A stretch of 64,000 bases of DNA from Welwitschia mirabilis (taxonomy: Eukaryota; Gnetophyta; Gnetopsida; Welwitschiales), in contig JBOZIK010000001.1 of the NCBI GenBank assembly GCA_051453625.1, positions 91,935,605-91,999,604 of the forward strand. Reading direction: 5' to 3'. The notes under the pieces are model-generated. The model was not told the DNA's origin. It searched no databases and saw nothing but the letters and a program-made list of their open reading frames with translations. The position numbers and the translations under genes were made by a program. Shown piece by piece: positions 1-9,719 of this stretch (position 1 is the stretch's first letter; each line of letters opens with the position of its first letter).

Positions 1-1260
1 TTTCTTGACTCTCTGCTAAGGCCACCTCTTGTGAAACCTCCTCTCTTACATTGGGTTAAATCTGCTTTCCTTCAAAGTTTCTCTTCTGTGCACAAGACCG
101 ATTGGTATGCTTGTTCTACTGTGGATGGTTGGCCATCATCATTTTGTCTTAAACATTTGTTGGAAGACCACATATATCGTGAACAATCTCTTCCTTATGC
201 TATGCTAGTCTTCTATGATTTCTCGTTGGTACGTTGCTATCCTTTGACCACTATGCTCTTCCTATCAATCGTTGGTCAACCTACACTCCGCCGTTTTACT
301 GTAGCAACCACCTTCGGATTCGTTGGCTCGCTATGCTCTGTGTTTGATTAGCTTTCCTATTTTTTGCCAACGGTCCTCTTCTAAGAAATGGCTCACTATG
401 CTCTGCGTTTGACTACCCTTGTGTTCCTTCTGAGAGATGGCTTATTATGCTCTGCGTTTGATCACCCCTGTGCCTCTTCTAAGAGATGGCTCTTGTGCGC
501 TATTCTTTGGTTACTCTGGCTGGCACCTTGTTCATCCTCTAGATCCGCCGTCCAGTGCTGCACATTCTCTATGTGTGTCACCTTTGAAACCAATTGGCTT
601 TCTACTATGATGCCGAGACTGCTGCTACATGTGCTAGTAGCAAAGTTTCTCTCTTCTCCTCACATCTCTAAGAGTGCTATACTGTCAGCTTTACATGAGA
701 CCGTTCTCTGACTAACACCTCCCATATGAATGTTGTTACCTTGCCAGCATTGAGTATTGTCTACGCCCAATGACTGTCTGTGGTGCATCCTCCATTCTTC
801 ACTGTGTCCTCCCTACCTTAATGCTACCTCCTTCTTTAGCATTTGTTGTTTCTTGCCATCCCGTTGTTTGCTTGATCGTATACCCTTTTCTTCTAGTCTC
901 TTCTTCCCATTTACTACTTCCACCTTTTCCATTGCCTTCATCCACTAGCTTCCTTACTTCAAAGCTGTCTTTGTTTTCTTCTATGTTGGCGATCATTGGT
1001 TTAATGTTGTTGTCCTTCTCTTTTTCTACAACATTGTCTAACTAAGTGTCTCCTCTCTTTCTCTACACTGAGACACCTCCCAATGCTGTTGCCTGCTTCA
1101 TGCAGTCCACTTTTAATGTTGCTACTTTGCTGCTATTTTGTTGAATTCATAGAAATCAACCTTGCCATCACCATTCTTGGTGAGGATACAGATCATCTTC
1201 CTCCTAATTCATTCGGACTAGATCTTCATTAAGCCTGGCTGCTAAGCTAATAACCCAGGA
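1..1260 (-). mobile_element. Leader and possible gag start of a minus-strand LTR retrotransposon
   Basis: The sequence lies directly downstream, on the minus strand, of a primer-binding site at 1261-1273, so it should be the leader and first coding part of an LTR element running leftwards out of the window. The minus strand is purine-rich and gives short Lys/Glu/Gly-rich reading frames (for example 799-996), as gag proteins often do, but no zinc knuckle or other domain is seen. By eye it is clearly richer in G+C than the rest of the window, suggesting a younger or less deaminated insert. The plus-strand reading frames here are pyrimidine-rich shadows. The superfamily cannot be told from this part. 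Confidence 0.45.
325..460. repeat. Degenerate short tandem repeat
   Basis: The core CTATGCTCTG recurs at about 331, 396 and 445 (last copy TTATGCTCTG), each followed by a version of TGTTTGAT and preceded by GGCT. Spacing is 65 then 49 bases. It lies inside the leader or gag region of the minus-strand element. Confidence 0.5.
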
Positions 1261-1273
1261 GGCTCTGATATCA
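1261..1273 (-). other. Primer-binding site (initiator tRNA-Met type)
   Basis: On the minus strand this reads TGATATCAGAGCC, 12 of 13 matches to the common plant retrotransposon PBS TGGTATCAGAGCC, which pairs with the 3' end of initiator tRNA-Met. The base changed is a G-to-A transition. The adjoining LTR end on its right reads ...CTTCA on the minus strand. Confidence 0.75.
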
Positions 1274-1275
1274 AT

Positions 1276-1468
1276 TGAAGATTCTAAAACTGCTGAAACA
1301 TCATGTAATATGAAATTAAAAAAAAATACTAATTCTTTAAACATGGAGGCCTCAGCCCCTGGCCATGTTGAGGACAATGGGTGGGCACATATTTCATTAG
1401 CTCTTAATCATTGTATTTATACATGATGTTACTCCTATAATAGGCCATCTTAACTTGGAAGTGCTTAC
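1276..1468 (-). mobile_element. Partial 5' LTR of the minus-strand element
   Basis: The segment begins TGAAGATTC on the plus strand, so the LTR ends in CA on the minus strand two bases from the PBS. The rest runs into an assembly gap, so its length and far end are unknown. A minus-strand ATAAATACAATG at about 1410-1425 could be a TATA region. Confidence 0.5.
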
Positions 1469-2033
1469 NNNNNNNNNNNNNNNNNNNNNNNNNNNNNNNN
1501 NNNNNNNNNNNNNNNNNNNNNNNNNNNNNNNNNNNNNNNNNNNNNNNNNNNNNNNNNNNNNNNNNNNNNNNNNNNNNNNNNNNNNNNNNNNNNNNNNNNN
1601 NNNNNNNNNNNNNNNNNNNNNNNNNNNNNNNNNNNNNNNNNNNNNNNNNNNNNNNNNNNNNNNNNNNNNNNNNNNNNNNNNNNNNNNNNNNNNNNNNNNN
1701 NNNNNNNNNNNNNNNNNNNNNNNNNNNNNNNNNNNNNNNNNNNNNNNNNNNNNNNNNNNNNNNNNNNNNNNNNNNNNNNNNNNNNNNNNNNNNNNNNNNN
1801 NNNNNNNNNNNNNNNNNNNNNNNNNNNNNNNNNNNNNNNNNNNNNNNNNNNNNNNNNNNNNNNNNNNNNNNNNNNNNNNNNNNNNNNNNNNNNNNNNNNN
1901 NNNNNNNNNNNNNNNNNNNNNNNNNNNNNNNNNNNNNNNNNNNNNNNNNNNNNNNNNNNNNNNNNNNNNNNNNNNNNNNNNNNNNNNNNNNNNNNNNNNN
2001 NNNNNNNNNNNNNNNNNNNNNNNNNNNNNNNNN
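1469..2033. other. Assembly gap, 565 N
   Basis: Unsequenced. It probably hides the rest of the minus-strand LTR and perhaps the 5' LTR and first part of gag of Copia-1. Reading frames spanning the Ns are artefacts. Confidence 0.95.
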
Positions 2034-2390
2034 CATCAAGATCCACAATTTATGGATCACATATAACTAATTTCCCATTGGGACTTTTGACCAACAAACT
2101 CTGCTTTGTTTTCTTCATCTTAGATCCACATTTTATGAATCTACATTTATCATCTGTTAAATAAGGAATTTGACTCAACCAACTTCCTCAATTCTCTCAG
2201 CTTAACTAAATCTTTTCCCTCTTAGGCTTTTGATTTTCCCTAACATTATCACTTTGTTACATTTTAATTGATACCAATGTATTAAAATGTTGGCATTACC
2301 TCTGCCAAATTTAGTCAACATAAAATGTTGGCATTATCTTTACTTAAATATCCCAACACACTCAAGCATACCTGATAATACATTCAAGAA
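2034..2390. other. Unclassified sequence between the gap and Copia-1
   Basis: No protein domain is recognised. AAAATGTTGGCATTA occurs twice (about 2285 and 2322), and TTGGCA/TGCCAA and TGTTGG/CCCAACA inverted pairs at 2290-2356 look like debris of LTR ends. A minus-strand frame at 2034-2200 reads plausibly but matches no family I know. Confidence 0.4.
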
Positions 2391-3060
2391 CATAAGCAAG
2401 TATGACTCAACCTATAAACTCTAGAGAGGCTTAGATGAAATCGATCAAGGTCAAAATCTAAGGACTCAGTTTGACAACATCAAAATGAAAGAAGAAAAGG
2501 ATGTGGAAACATTTATTCAAAGAGATAAAGAGACAGTGTTCGATCTAGATCATGAAATTCCAAGCAATGATGTGGCTCTAAAAATCTTAAGGCCCCTCAC
2601 AAAACCTTTCAAACCTCTTGCCATGACAATTAGCAACTTCCTAGATCTTAATGCCTTAACCTTAGAAGAGCTCACAGGCCATCTTATCTAGTTTGAGTGC
2701 TCTCTTAAGGAAGAAGAACAAAAAAATTCCATAGCCTTAAAAGCATCCACTAGCAGAGGATTTCGTGGTAGAGGTTCTTGGCGTGGCAGAGGTTATGGAA
2801 ATACATGAGGTAGAGGCAAAGAAAACATTAATCCAAGCAAGTCTCAACAAAATTAGCAATCTTGCAAAGAAATGAGAGAATGTCACTACTATCATAAGAA
2901 AGGACATTTGATTAAAGACTATAGAAAGAAAAGATGGAGTGATACACATAAGTCAAATGTGGCTGAAACAAGTGAGTCTTCTAAACAAGCACACTTAGAA
3001 GAAAAGAATGAAAAAAAGGATAAAAGTAAAGAAGTAGAAGTTGGTGGTTTTGTGGCTGAA
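2391..3060 (+). pseudogene. Copia-1 gag, 5'-truncated
   Basis: This is the structural (nucleocapsid) part of a Ty1/copia polyprotein. The readable part covers the second half of the gag domain (about 2470-2700), with the typical ladder LRTQF, then KMKEEKDVETFIQR, then an L-rich TLEELTGHL stretch. It continues through stop codons into an RG-rich basic linker (GFRGRGSWRGRG, 2758-2800), then a damaged CCHC zinc knuckle near 2878-2920. In the knuckle the second Cys reads Tyr/His and the last Cys reads Tyr, while GH is kept. The stops at TAG 2689 and TGA 2807 fit CAG/CGA decay. RNA binding would be lost. Confidence 0.85.
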
Positions 3061-4330
3061 ACAATAACTACACATTTAAATTTGATATCCTCATCCGACA
3101 AGTCCAATTTTTGGTACATTGATAGTGGTTGTTTTACACACATAACCTATCAAAAGGACTTGTTTTAGGAATACATAGTTGAAGATCTTGGAATGGTAAG
3201 CTTTGGAGGTGACACAACTTGTCAAATCAAGAGACAAGGAACTTTTCTTGTAAAGAATAAAAAAAGGTGAAAATTTTGAAATTCATGTTGTTTATATGTT
3301 CTGAATCTTGTTATAACTTGATTAGTTTGGGGCAATTAATTGACAATGGCTTTAAGGCTGAATTCCATAATAACAAATGTATCTTGTCAAAAGGAAAACA
3401 AATCCTGAATATCCCCAAATCTAGAAATAACCTCTACCAGATCACATTTGACAAAGCCTTGATCTCTAGAGAAGAGGATTTTTGGACATGGCATAGAAAA
3501 CTAGCCATATTTTAGCCAAATATATGCAAGAAATGATCGAAATCTTGTGAGAGGATTGCCTACATTAAAAATTTAGCCAATAGATCAATGCAAAGAGTGT
3601 CTCCAAGAGAAATAAACTACAGTCTTATTTCCCAAAGTAACTTCACAAAAGATCTCCTTAATCCACTCAGATATTTGTGGCCCATTCCAAATAGAAAGCC
3701 TAAATGGAAGTAAGTATTTTATTATCATATTAATGATTTCTCCAGATTATGTCATGTGTATTTTATGAAATACAAATCTCAAGCCTTGCATTATTTTAAA
3801 GTGTTTCAAAGAAGGGCAGAAAGAGAAATAGTTTTGAAGGTCAAATGCTTGTCAATGGATAAAAAAGATGAATACCAATCATAAGAATTTTTGAATTATT
3901 TAGAGTAATGTGGCATTTCTCATCAATGTTAACAGCCAACACACCACAACAAAATGGGGTTCCAGAATGAAAGAATCATTCTCTGTTAGACATGGCTAGA
4001 ACCATGCTAATTCAAGCTAAATTAAGCAAAACCTTTTGGGCATAAGCAGTTAATACAACCAACTACATCCAGAATCACATGGTCATAAGGCACCTCATAG
4101 GTTCAACAACTTACGAATAATGGTATGGCCACAAACCTAACTTATCTCATTTGCAAGTGTTTGGTACCAAATTCTTTGTTAAAGAGATAAAACCTGGTAG
4201 AGATAAGCTTGAATCTAGATCTAAATCTTGTATTTTTGTTGGCTATTCTAGTGTAAGCAAAGCCTACTGTTGTTATGATACAAATTCTAGAAAAAATCAT
4301 AGAAAGTTTAGATGTTAAATTTATTCTTCA
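3061..4330 (+). pseudogene. Copia-1 protease and integrase, frameshifted
   Basis: The aspartic protease motif appears as WYIDSGCFTHIT (3112-3147); copia proteases usually have DSGAS.H. A pre-integrase region follows, with WHRKLA near 3490. The integrase core is broken over three frames: CGPF near 3680, a DDFSR-like stretch near 3735, and the NGVPE/ERK region near 3955. The GKR/KSR-type end (FVGYSS, about 4240) precedes an acidic linker rich in Asp/Ser at 4340-4400. Integrase would insert cDNA into the nuclear genome. The catalytic DDE set cannot be read in one frame, so activity is lost. Confidence 0.85.
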
Positions 4331-4719
4331 TGAAACTAAAAACAATGATTTGAGTGATAGTGATTCTAGTGACTCCAAGGATGATGATGATGTTTCAATT
4401 CCAAATCAAGTTTTTAAAGGAGTTCATCAAAATCAAAATCTGGTCAAAATCTTGAGGAATTTTAAATTCAAGAAGGTAATCTTTCTGATATGCTGGATTA
4501 AATTCTTGAAAATTCCAGCAATTTGAACAAATTGAAATCATATCATGATAAATCCATTATTATAGGTTCTACATCTGGCCCTATTAAAACTCGAAACCAA
4601 TTACAAAATCTTGATGCTATTGCTGAATTAAAAGAAAATTCATGCTTATTGAACATATATCTAGCTCTAAATCCTGAAAACATGAATATAGATCCATTAC
4701 GGCACAAAGATGTCAAAGA

Positions 4720-6653
4720 CTCATGACATTGGATGAAGGCAAGGGAAGAAGAAATAAGTTAAATTGAGAAAAACAAGACTTGGAACTTGCTCCAAGACCA
4801 AATGATAAAAACATTATTGGCATAAAGTGGATTTACTACACTAAATATAATCCTGATAACATAGTAAACAAACACAAGGCCTGTCTAGTGGTCAAGGATT
4901 ATGTGCAAGAAGGAGGTATTGATTATGGTCAAACCTATGTGTTAGAAAAATACAGCACAACAAAAGCAAAATGCAAATAGCAACACATCAGATTTATGTG
5001 GAAAACCCCAATGTGGGGAAAAACCACGGAAGCAATGCAGAGCTCTCTATTAGAATGNNNNNNNNNNNNNNNNNNNNNNNNNNNNNNNNNNNNNNNNNNN
5101 NNNNNNNNNNNNNNNNNNNNNNNNNNNNNNNNNNNNNNNNNNNNNNNNNNNNNNNNNTGATTTCTACACACTATGGCATCTTATATAGATCTTCTTTTAG
5201 GGTAGAAACCCTAGCCCTAACTTATAGAATTTTCTAGATGACCCCATTAGACTTCCCTTCTTCTTTTTAATATTACAATAAGAAAGGGGACTATATAAAA
5301 ATATAGAAAGTCATACTACAAAGGAATAAATAACATCAAGGGATTTGGCTTCACTTCCAATACTATGGTCTTGTTGCTCGTCTTGAATCTGTTCATGCCT
5401 TTCTTACTTATACTTCAAAAATTTGGATGACAATTTGGCAAATGGATGTCAAATCTACCTTTTTCAACGGTATTCTTGAAGAAGAAGTATACATCTCCCA
5501 ACCAGAAGGATTCACACAACTAGGTAAAGAGAATCATGTTTTCTTACTTAAGAAAGCATTATATGGCTTAAAACAAGCTCCTAGAGCTTAGTTTTCTCAT
5601 CTAGATTCCTATTTTTGAAACCATGGTTTTAAGTACTCTATTGAAAATACTTTGTATAAAAAATTCTTCAATTCTAAATCTATCTTTGTTCTTATTTATG
5701 TTGATGACATTATTTTTGGAGGCACAGATACAAGTCTTGTTGATGAAATGACATGATGAGAGAATTTGACATGACAAACTTGGGACAACTGTCATATTAC
5801 CTTGAGATCCAAATCCAGTAACTGTCTAATGGTATTTTTCTAAATGAAGGTAAATATGCTCTTGATATGATCAAAAAATATAAAATGCATGAATCTTGTC
5901 CAATTTCAAGTCCTCTTGGCAGCAATATTAAACTCCATAAGGACATGGAAGGTGATCTAGTTAATGATCATACATACCATTCCATAATTGAAAGCCTTAT
6001 GTAGTTAACAACAACCAAACATGACATTCAATTTGCAGCTAGTCTTATTTCCAGATTTATGACTTCACTCAAGAAACCACATCTTGATGTTGTCAAATGC
6101 ATTTTAAGATATACAAATGATACATCAAATTATGGTCTATTTTATAAATATAATAACAATATGCGATTTGTTGGTTATTTTGATGTAGATTGGGCAGGAG
6201 GTCTTGATGATAGAAAGAGCACCACTTGGATTTGCAATGCTTCTTGCTGGTAGTATTTTCTCTTGGGCAAGTAAGAAACAATCCTATGTTGCATTATCTA
6301 TTACCGAGGCTAAATATATGGTTGTTCATTTAGCAAGCCAGCAATTGGTATGGCTTGAAAAACTGTTTCTTGAATTTACAATTCCTATTGATAAATCTAT
6401 TCATCAATTGTGTGATAGTTCTTCAACAATTGCAATCTCCAAAACTCTTGTAATGCATGCAAGAACTAAACACATTAACATTAAGTTTCATTACATTCAA
6501 AATCTTGTCGAAGAAGGCCTCCTAATTCTTGACTATTTCCCTACAAAACTGTAGCTAGCTGGTTTTCTTACAAAAGCCTTGGACAAAGCTCGTTTCCAGG
6601 ATTTGAGGGAGAGGCTGCAAATCCTTGACATTAAGGTCAAGGGAGAGAATTGA
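4720..6653 (+). pseudogene. Copia-1 reverse transcriptase and RNase H
   Basis: RT begins with a WMKAREEEI-like stretch after 4730 and continues with NIIGIKWIYYTKYN (4810-4850), QMDVKSTFFNGILEEEVY (5437-5490), LKKALYGLKQAPRA (5550-5590) and an intact catalytic YVDD at 5697-5708. RNase H is recognisable by DWAGGLDDRKST (6187-6222), SWASKKQSYVALS (6260-6300) and the C-terminal TKHINIKFHYI (6465-6500). These domains copy the element RNA into DNA and remove the RNA strand. Frames change several times, and stops such as TAG 5590 and TGA 5618 fall where Trp or Gln is expected. An LTR-type insert at 4940-5362 splits the RT; taking it out restores QTYGLVARLES, close to the family consensus. Confidence 0.9.
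4940..5362. mobile_element. Solo-LTR/TRIM-like insert in Copia-1 RT, with 5-bp TSD
   Basis: CTATG occurs at 4935-4939 and again at 5363-5367. Between them sit 423 bp starting TGTTAG and ending CCAATA; CCAACA would be the perfect inverted end. Five-base duplications with TG...CA-like ends mark an LTR insertion by integrase. The interior carries TGGAAAACCCC...GGGGAAAAACCAC (about 5000-5030), a motif I associate with plant Copia LTRs, and a 100-N gap (5058-5157), so the true length is uncertain. Removing the insert and one CTATG copy rejoins the RT frame exactly. It carries no coding of its own. Confidence 0.75.
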
Positions 6654-7555
6654 CAGCAAAACACCAAGCCTAGTTGGTGCTGTCCCAACTATAAAATGAT
6701 AGCAGACATTTCTAGTTGTTATTCTAATTCATGTTTGTTTGAGTGATTGTTTTATGTAATTGTGAGTTTGCAATTGTGTGATTTGAAGTTTCTAAGTCGT
6801 GAAGTGATTCCAAATCTATATGTATGGTTTGCATTGTGACCTCAGTGTCAAGGGAGAGTTTGAAGAGGTATTCTTAGTATGCCTCAAGGTTACAATTACA
6901 ACTATTAGGTATAACCGACTCGTGTAAATTCAAAATATGTCATTACCTTTACACAGTTTGTTTGTATCTCTAATCAAAGCTTATCAATCTAATGTCTTGA
7001 CAAATTCTGGAAATCCAACATGAATTCTAAATCTTAGTTTCATGTTCAAGAATGGTTATGAAGCAATTCTTAAAGCATCATTAATGAATTATCTCTATTT
7101 TTCAATTCTGAATCTTAGTGAAAGTGTTATAGCTTGGATAAGTTTCATGTTATCTGAGCCTTTGCCTTAATTCATGACTAATATTTCAAGACTTACTTAT
7201 GACCTAGGAGAAGAGTGCTAAAACTTTTGGAAACAGGTTTAAAAGCTGATAGTATTAGTTAATATTAACTGTCCATTTCCAATTATGATAGACCTTTTCC
7301 TATCTTTCAAGTTCTGGAGAATTATGGCTATACCAATCTTTTGGTCTATGAATTGAATCCTTTGATATTTAGCTTGTGGTTACTTGAATCATATGACATG
7401 CTATATTCCTAATTATTCTTGTAAATACAAAAGGTCTAGCTGAAAATTTGGACTCCAAGTTTAATAAGTTCTAGCCACTTATTATGCATACCATGCTCAG
7501 TGCTAAAATGTGGCCCTCTAGAAAACAGACTTTGAGTCTTCAACGCCAGAAGTGA
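6654..7555. other. Non-coding 3' region of Copia-1 and flank
   Basis: The PPT-like tracts at 6640-6650 and 6850-6860 imply that a 3' LTR should start here, but there is no matching 5' LTR in the window to fix its limits. TG-starting candidates are TGACAGC (6651) and TGAAGAGG (6863); a CCAACA end lies at 7020. No coding is recognised up to 7555. Confidence 0.35.
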
Positions 7556-8583
7556 CAAGTTCCTGAGAATCACGGGTCTGCAATGGTTTTAGATCTACAG
7601 ATTGATCGGGCTTTGCTAAGCTCTAAAAGATCTTTTCTATGGGTTCTCTTAATTACAAAGGTCTGTTCTGGAAACTCCATGCAGAAGAGGAGACTTCTAC
7701 AATTAGAGAGTGAAAAAGTAGTATTAGAAACTTTTGCGAAGAACTTCAACACTTCAAAGATGAAGAAGACATTGATCTGTTACCTCTGCAATTTTTCTTG
7801 AGAAAGGCATTCCATTCATAGAGAGAGCACAACGTGAAGTGTCAATCCAACACTATAACATTCCTCTTCATTTGTAAGATGTTTTTTTGAGGATGATCGT
7901 TCTTGGATTATCAACCATTTCCGCATCTCTCTTTTATCCTATTTTTTATTTTTTTCTTTTACCCAAACAACTGTATTTAGTGCTCAGATGTTGTGTGACA
8001 ATGATACAATGGGGAACGTTAATAGATACCTTGCTGCAAGGACAAGAAAGCTTTATTTTCAGCGAATTAGAGAAAGACTTACTGAAAGAATAAGCTTTGG
8101 ACAGTTCTCTTTCATGTCATTTTCAAACAATTGTGATGGCCATCATTACTACAAAAGTTTTGAAAATCTGCAGAGGTAATCATCTTCCAAGTGGAGGGGG
8201 ACCAGAGCAAACTTGTGTTTAAGGCTTCTCCAAATACAAGATACAGTGCTTGGGCCTGGAAATGTAGGCCACAATCTAAAACAAAACTGAATGAAACTTT
8301 GATGATAAAAAAGCAGCAAAACAAAGGAGCTTATTTGCTCGTCTGTACCTAGAAGATCAGTGTCTATTGGAACTGCAATAATCTCGAGGAAAGCAGATCA
8401 TTTTTGTGGCCAGATTCGTTCCCTCCTTTTCAGATCCATTTTAAGATTTTGTTGGATTCCATTGAAAGTAGCTTCCAAGACCTCAAAAGCAACTTGATAG
8501 GAGATGAAGCCTCCATTTCAAGTCTCAGAAGAAAAATATATTTGTGTTCCTTTGATAGTGTCTCGCAGAATCTGTTGATATAG
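7556..8583 (+). pseudogene. Exon-like remnant of an unidentified host gene
   Basis: I do not recognise the product. Three stretches read like ordinary protein rather than transposon. First, 7640-7820 includes EELQHFKDEEDIDLLPL in one frame with a single early stop. Second, 7988-8176 reads LCDNDTMGNVNRYLAART and on to ENLQR, preceded by a pyrimidine-rich stretch ending TTTAGTGCTCAG, like a 3' splice site. Third, 8174-8583, after a frame change, reads EVIIFQVEGDQSKLVF... with one stop (8348) through to SFDSVSQNLLI and a TAG. Composition is less AT-rich than its surroundings. It could be a broken multi-exon gene or a captured gene fragment; no poly(A) or TSD was found that would prove a processed copy. 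Confidence 0.4.
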
Positions 8584-9719
8584 ATTTAATTAATCCAATT
8601 TGAATTGCAAATCTGCTGATAACAGTAACAGGACAGGCTAAGCCTTACAAGAATAACAATGACTGCAACAAAATCATCTGTAAAAATGCATTAGCTATCT
8701 ATTAAAATGCAAACCAGTAGGGAACTATACCAGTTTTTAGCACAAATTTTCAATTAATGAAAGAGAGAATCAGACGGTAGCTGCATCCCCAATGATGCCT
8801 TCTCAAAAAAGCTCCACCTATGTAGGAATGAAATTTGGACTATGAAATCTGGACTATTCCCAATCAGTTTCTTATTCTCAATTATAGATGTACGGCTGAT
8901 AAGGATTACTGCAGCATTCTCTCTCACCTCCACAATAAGAAGACAGATGCAATGTTTTAGGACGTATTAATCTTGCTTTGTTATCTTGTAAGAAACAAAG
9001 TTTGCAATGGGCTATTTTCTAAATGTGCGTAGAAGATTTGGAGGCACTAAAAACGAGGCTAGATTGAGGGAAACGTCTACGTGAACATAGGAATAATGGT
9101 AACAAACATATGATTATTATTTCAACAAATGCTCAATTTAGCACTTAAAAATAACTGAAGAGCCATCTCCTTCCAATAATTGTATATTCTGGATTCACAA
9201 AATTGTTTTTCCCTAAAATAGAAGAGTCATTTTCTATAAGGCAAATCTTGTGATAAGGCATTGACCTTATCTTGGCCTTAATTAAGGCACAACTGATTTC
9301 GTAGCCCTGGTCTTAAGCTATAAAAACTCCTACTCTTTTCCTTCACAATAAAGGTGCAAGGGATGAAAAAGAAGGCAGAACATCTAGCAAGAAGCAGCAC
9401 CAAGAGGTAAAAAGAACAATCAGCAGCAAGCTTTACACCAACAAGTTCATGTTCAAATCAGGTTTTATTTTGTCCAATTCGAGAGTCAATTTTACATGTA
9501 AATATTGTGGTTTTTATTTAGATTTGATTTTACAAGACGTATTGCTGCTTTCTCCAGTTTGAATTAATTTATGAAATCATTTTTGAGATCACTTCAAATT
9601 ATGTAAATGGTGGGTCTAGGGTCACACTACATTTGTTCCTTTAATTAGGCTAAGGAACTTCACACATAACCATGACACAAAACATATGATGTGTCTACAT
9701 TAGACAATTACACCACTAA
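8584..9719. other. No gene recognised
   Basis: No coding domain is seen. A promoter-like CTATAAAAACTCC lies at about 9319-9332, followed by purine-rich sequence, and could be the TATA region of a decayed LTR. A CTTAATTAAG palindrome is at about 9279. The left end of the Copia-2a pol frame starts at the right edge. Confidence 0.4.

Larger units (their letters stand above)
2391..6653 (+). mobile_element. Copia-1: Ty1/copia retrotransposon, internal region, defective
   Basis: The domain order is gag, protease, integrase, reverse transcriptase, RNase H, which defines Ty1/copia (integrase before RT). The start is placed where gag homology begins; the first part of gag, the PBS and the 5' LTR are absent or in the gap to the left. 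Pol ends at TGA 6651-6653 in a GEN* terminus, beside a purine tract AAGGGAGAGAA that may be the polypurine tract. A second similar tract, CAAGGGAGAG, lies at about 6852. Many in-frame stops and frameshifts make it non-functional. A 423-bp LTR-like insert interrupts the RT. Confidence 0.9.

Noticed and set aside
1404-2066. Long reading frames across the first gap
   Set aside because: They consist almost wholly of Ns; the same holds for frames over the gaps at 34583, 36510 and 54957.
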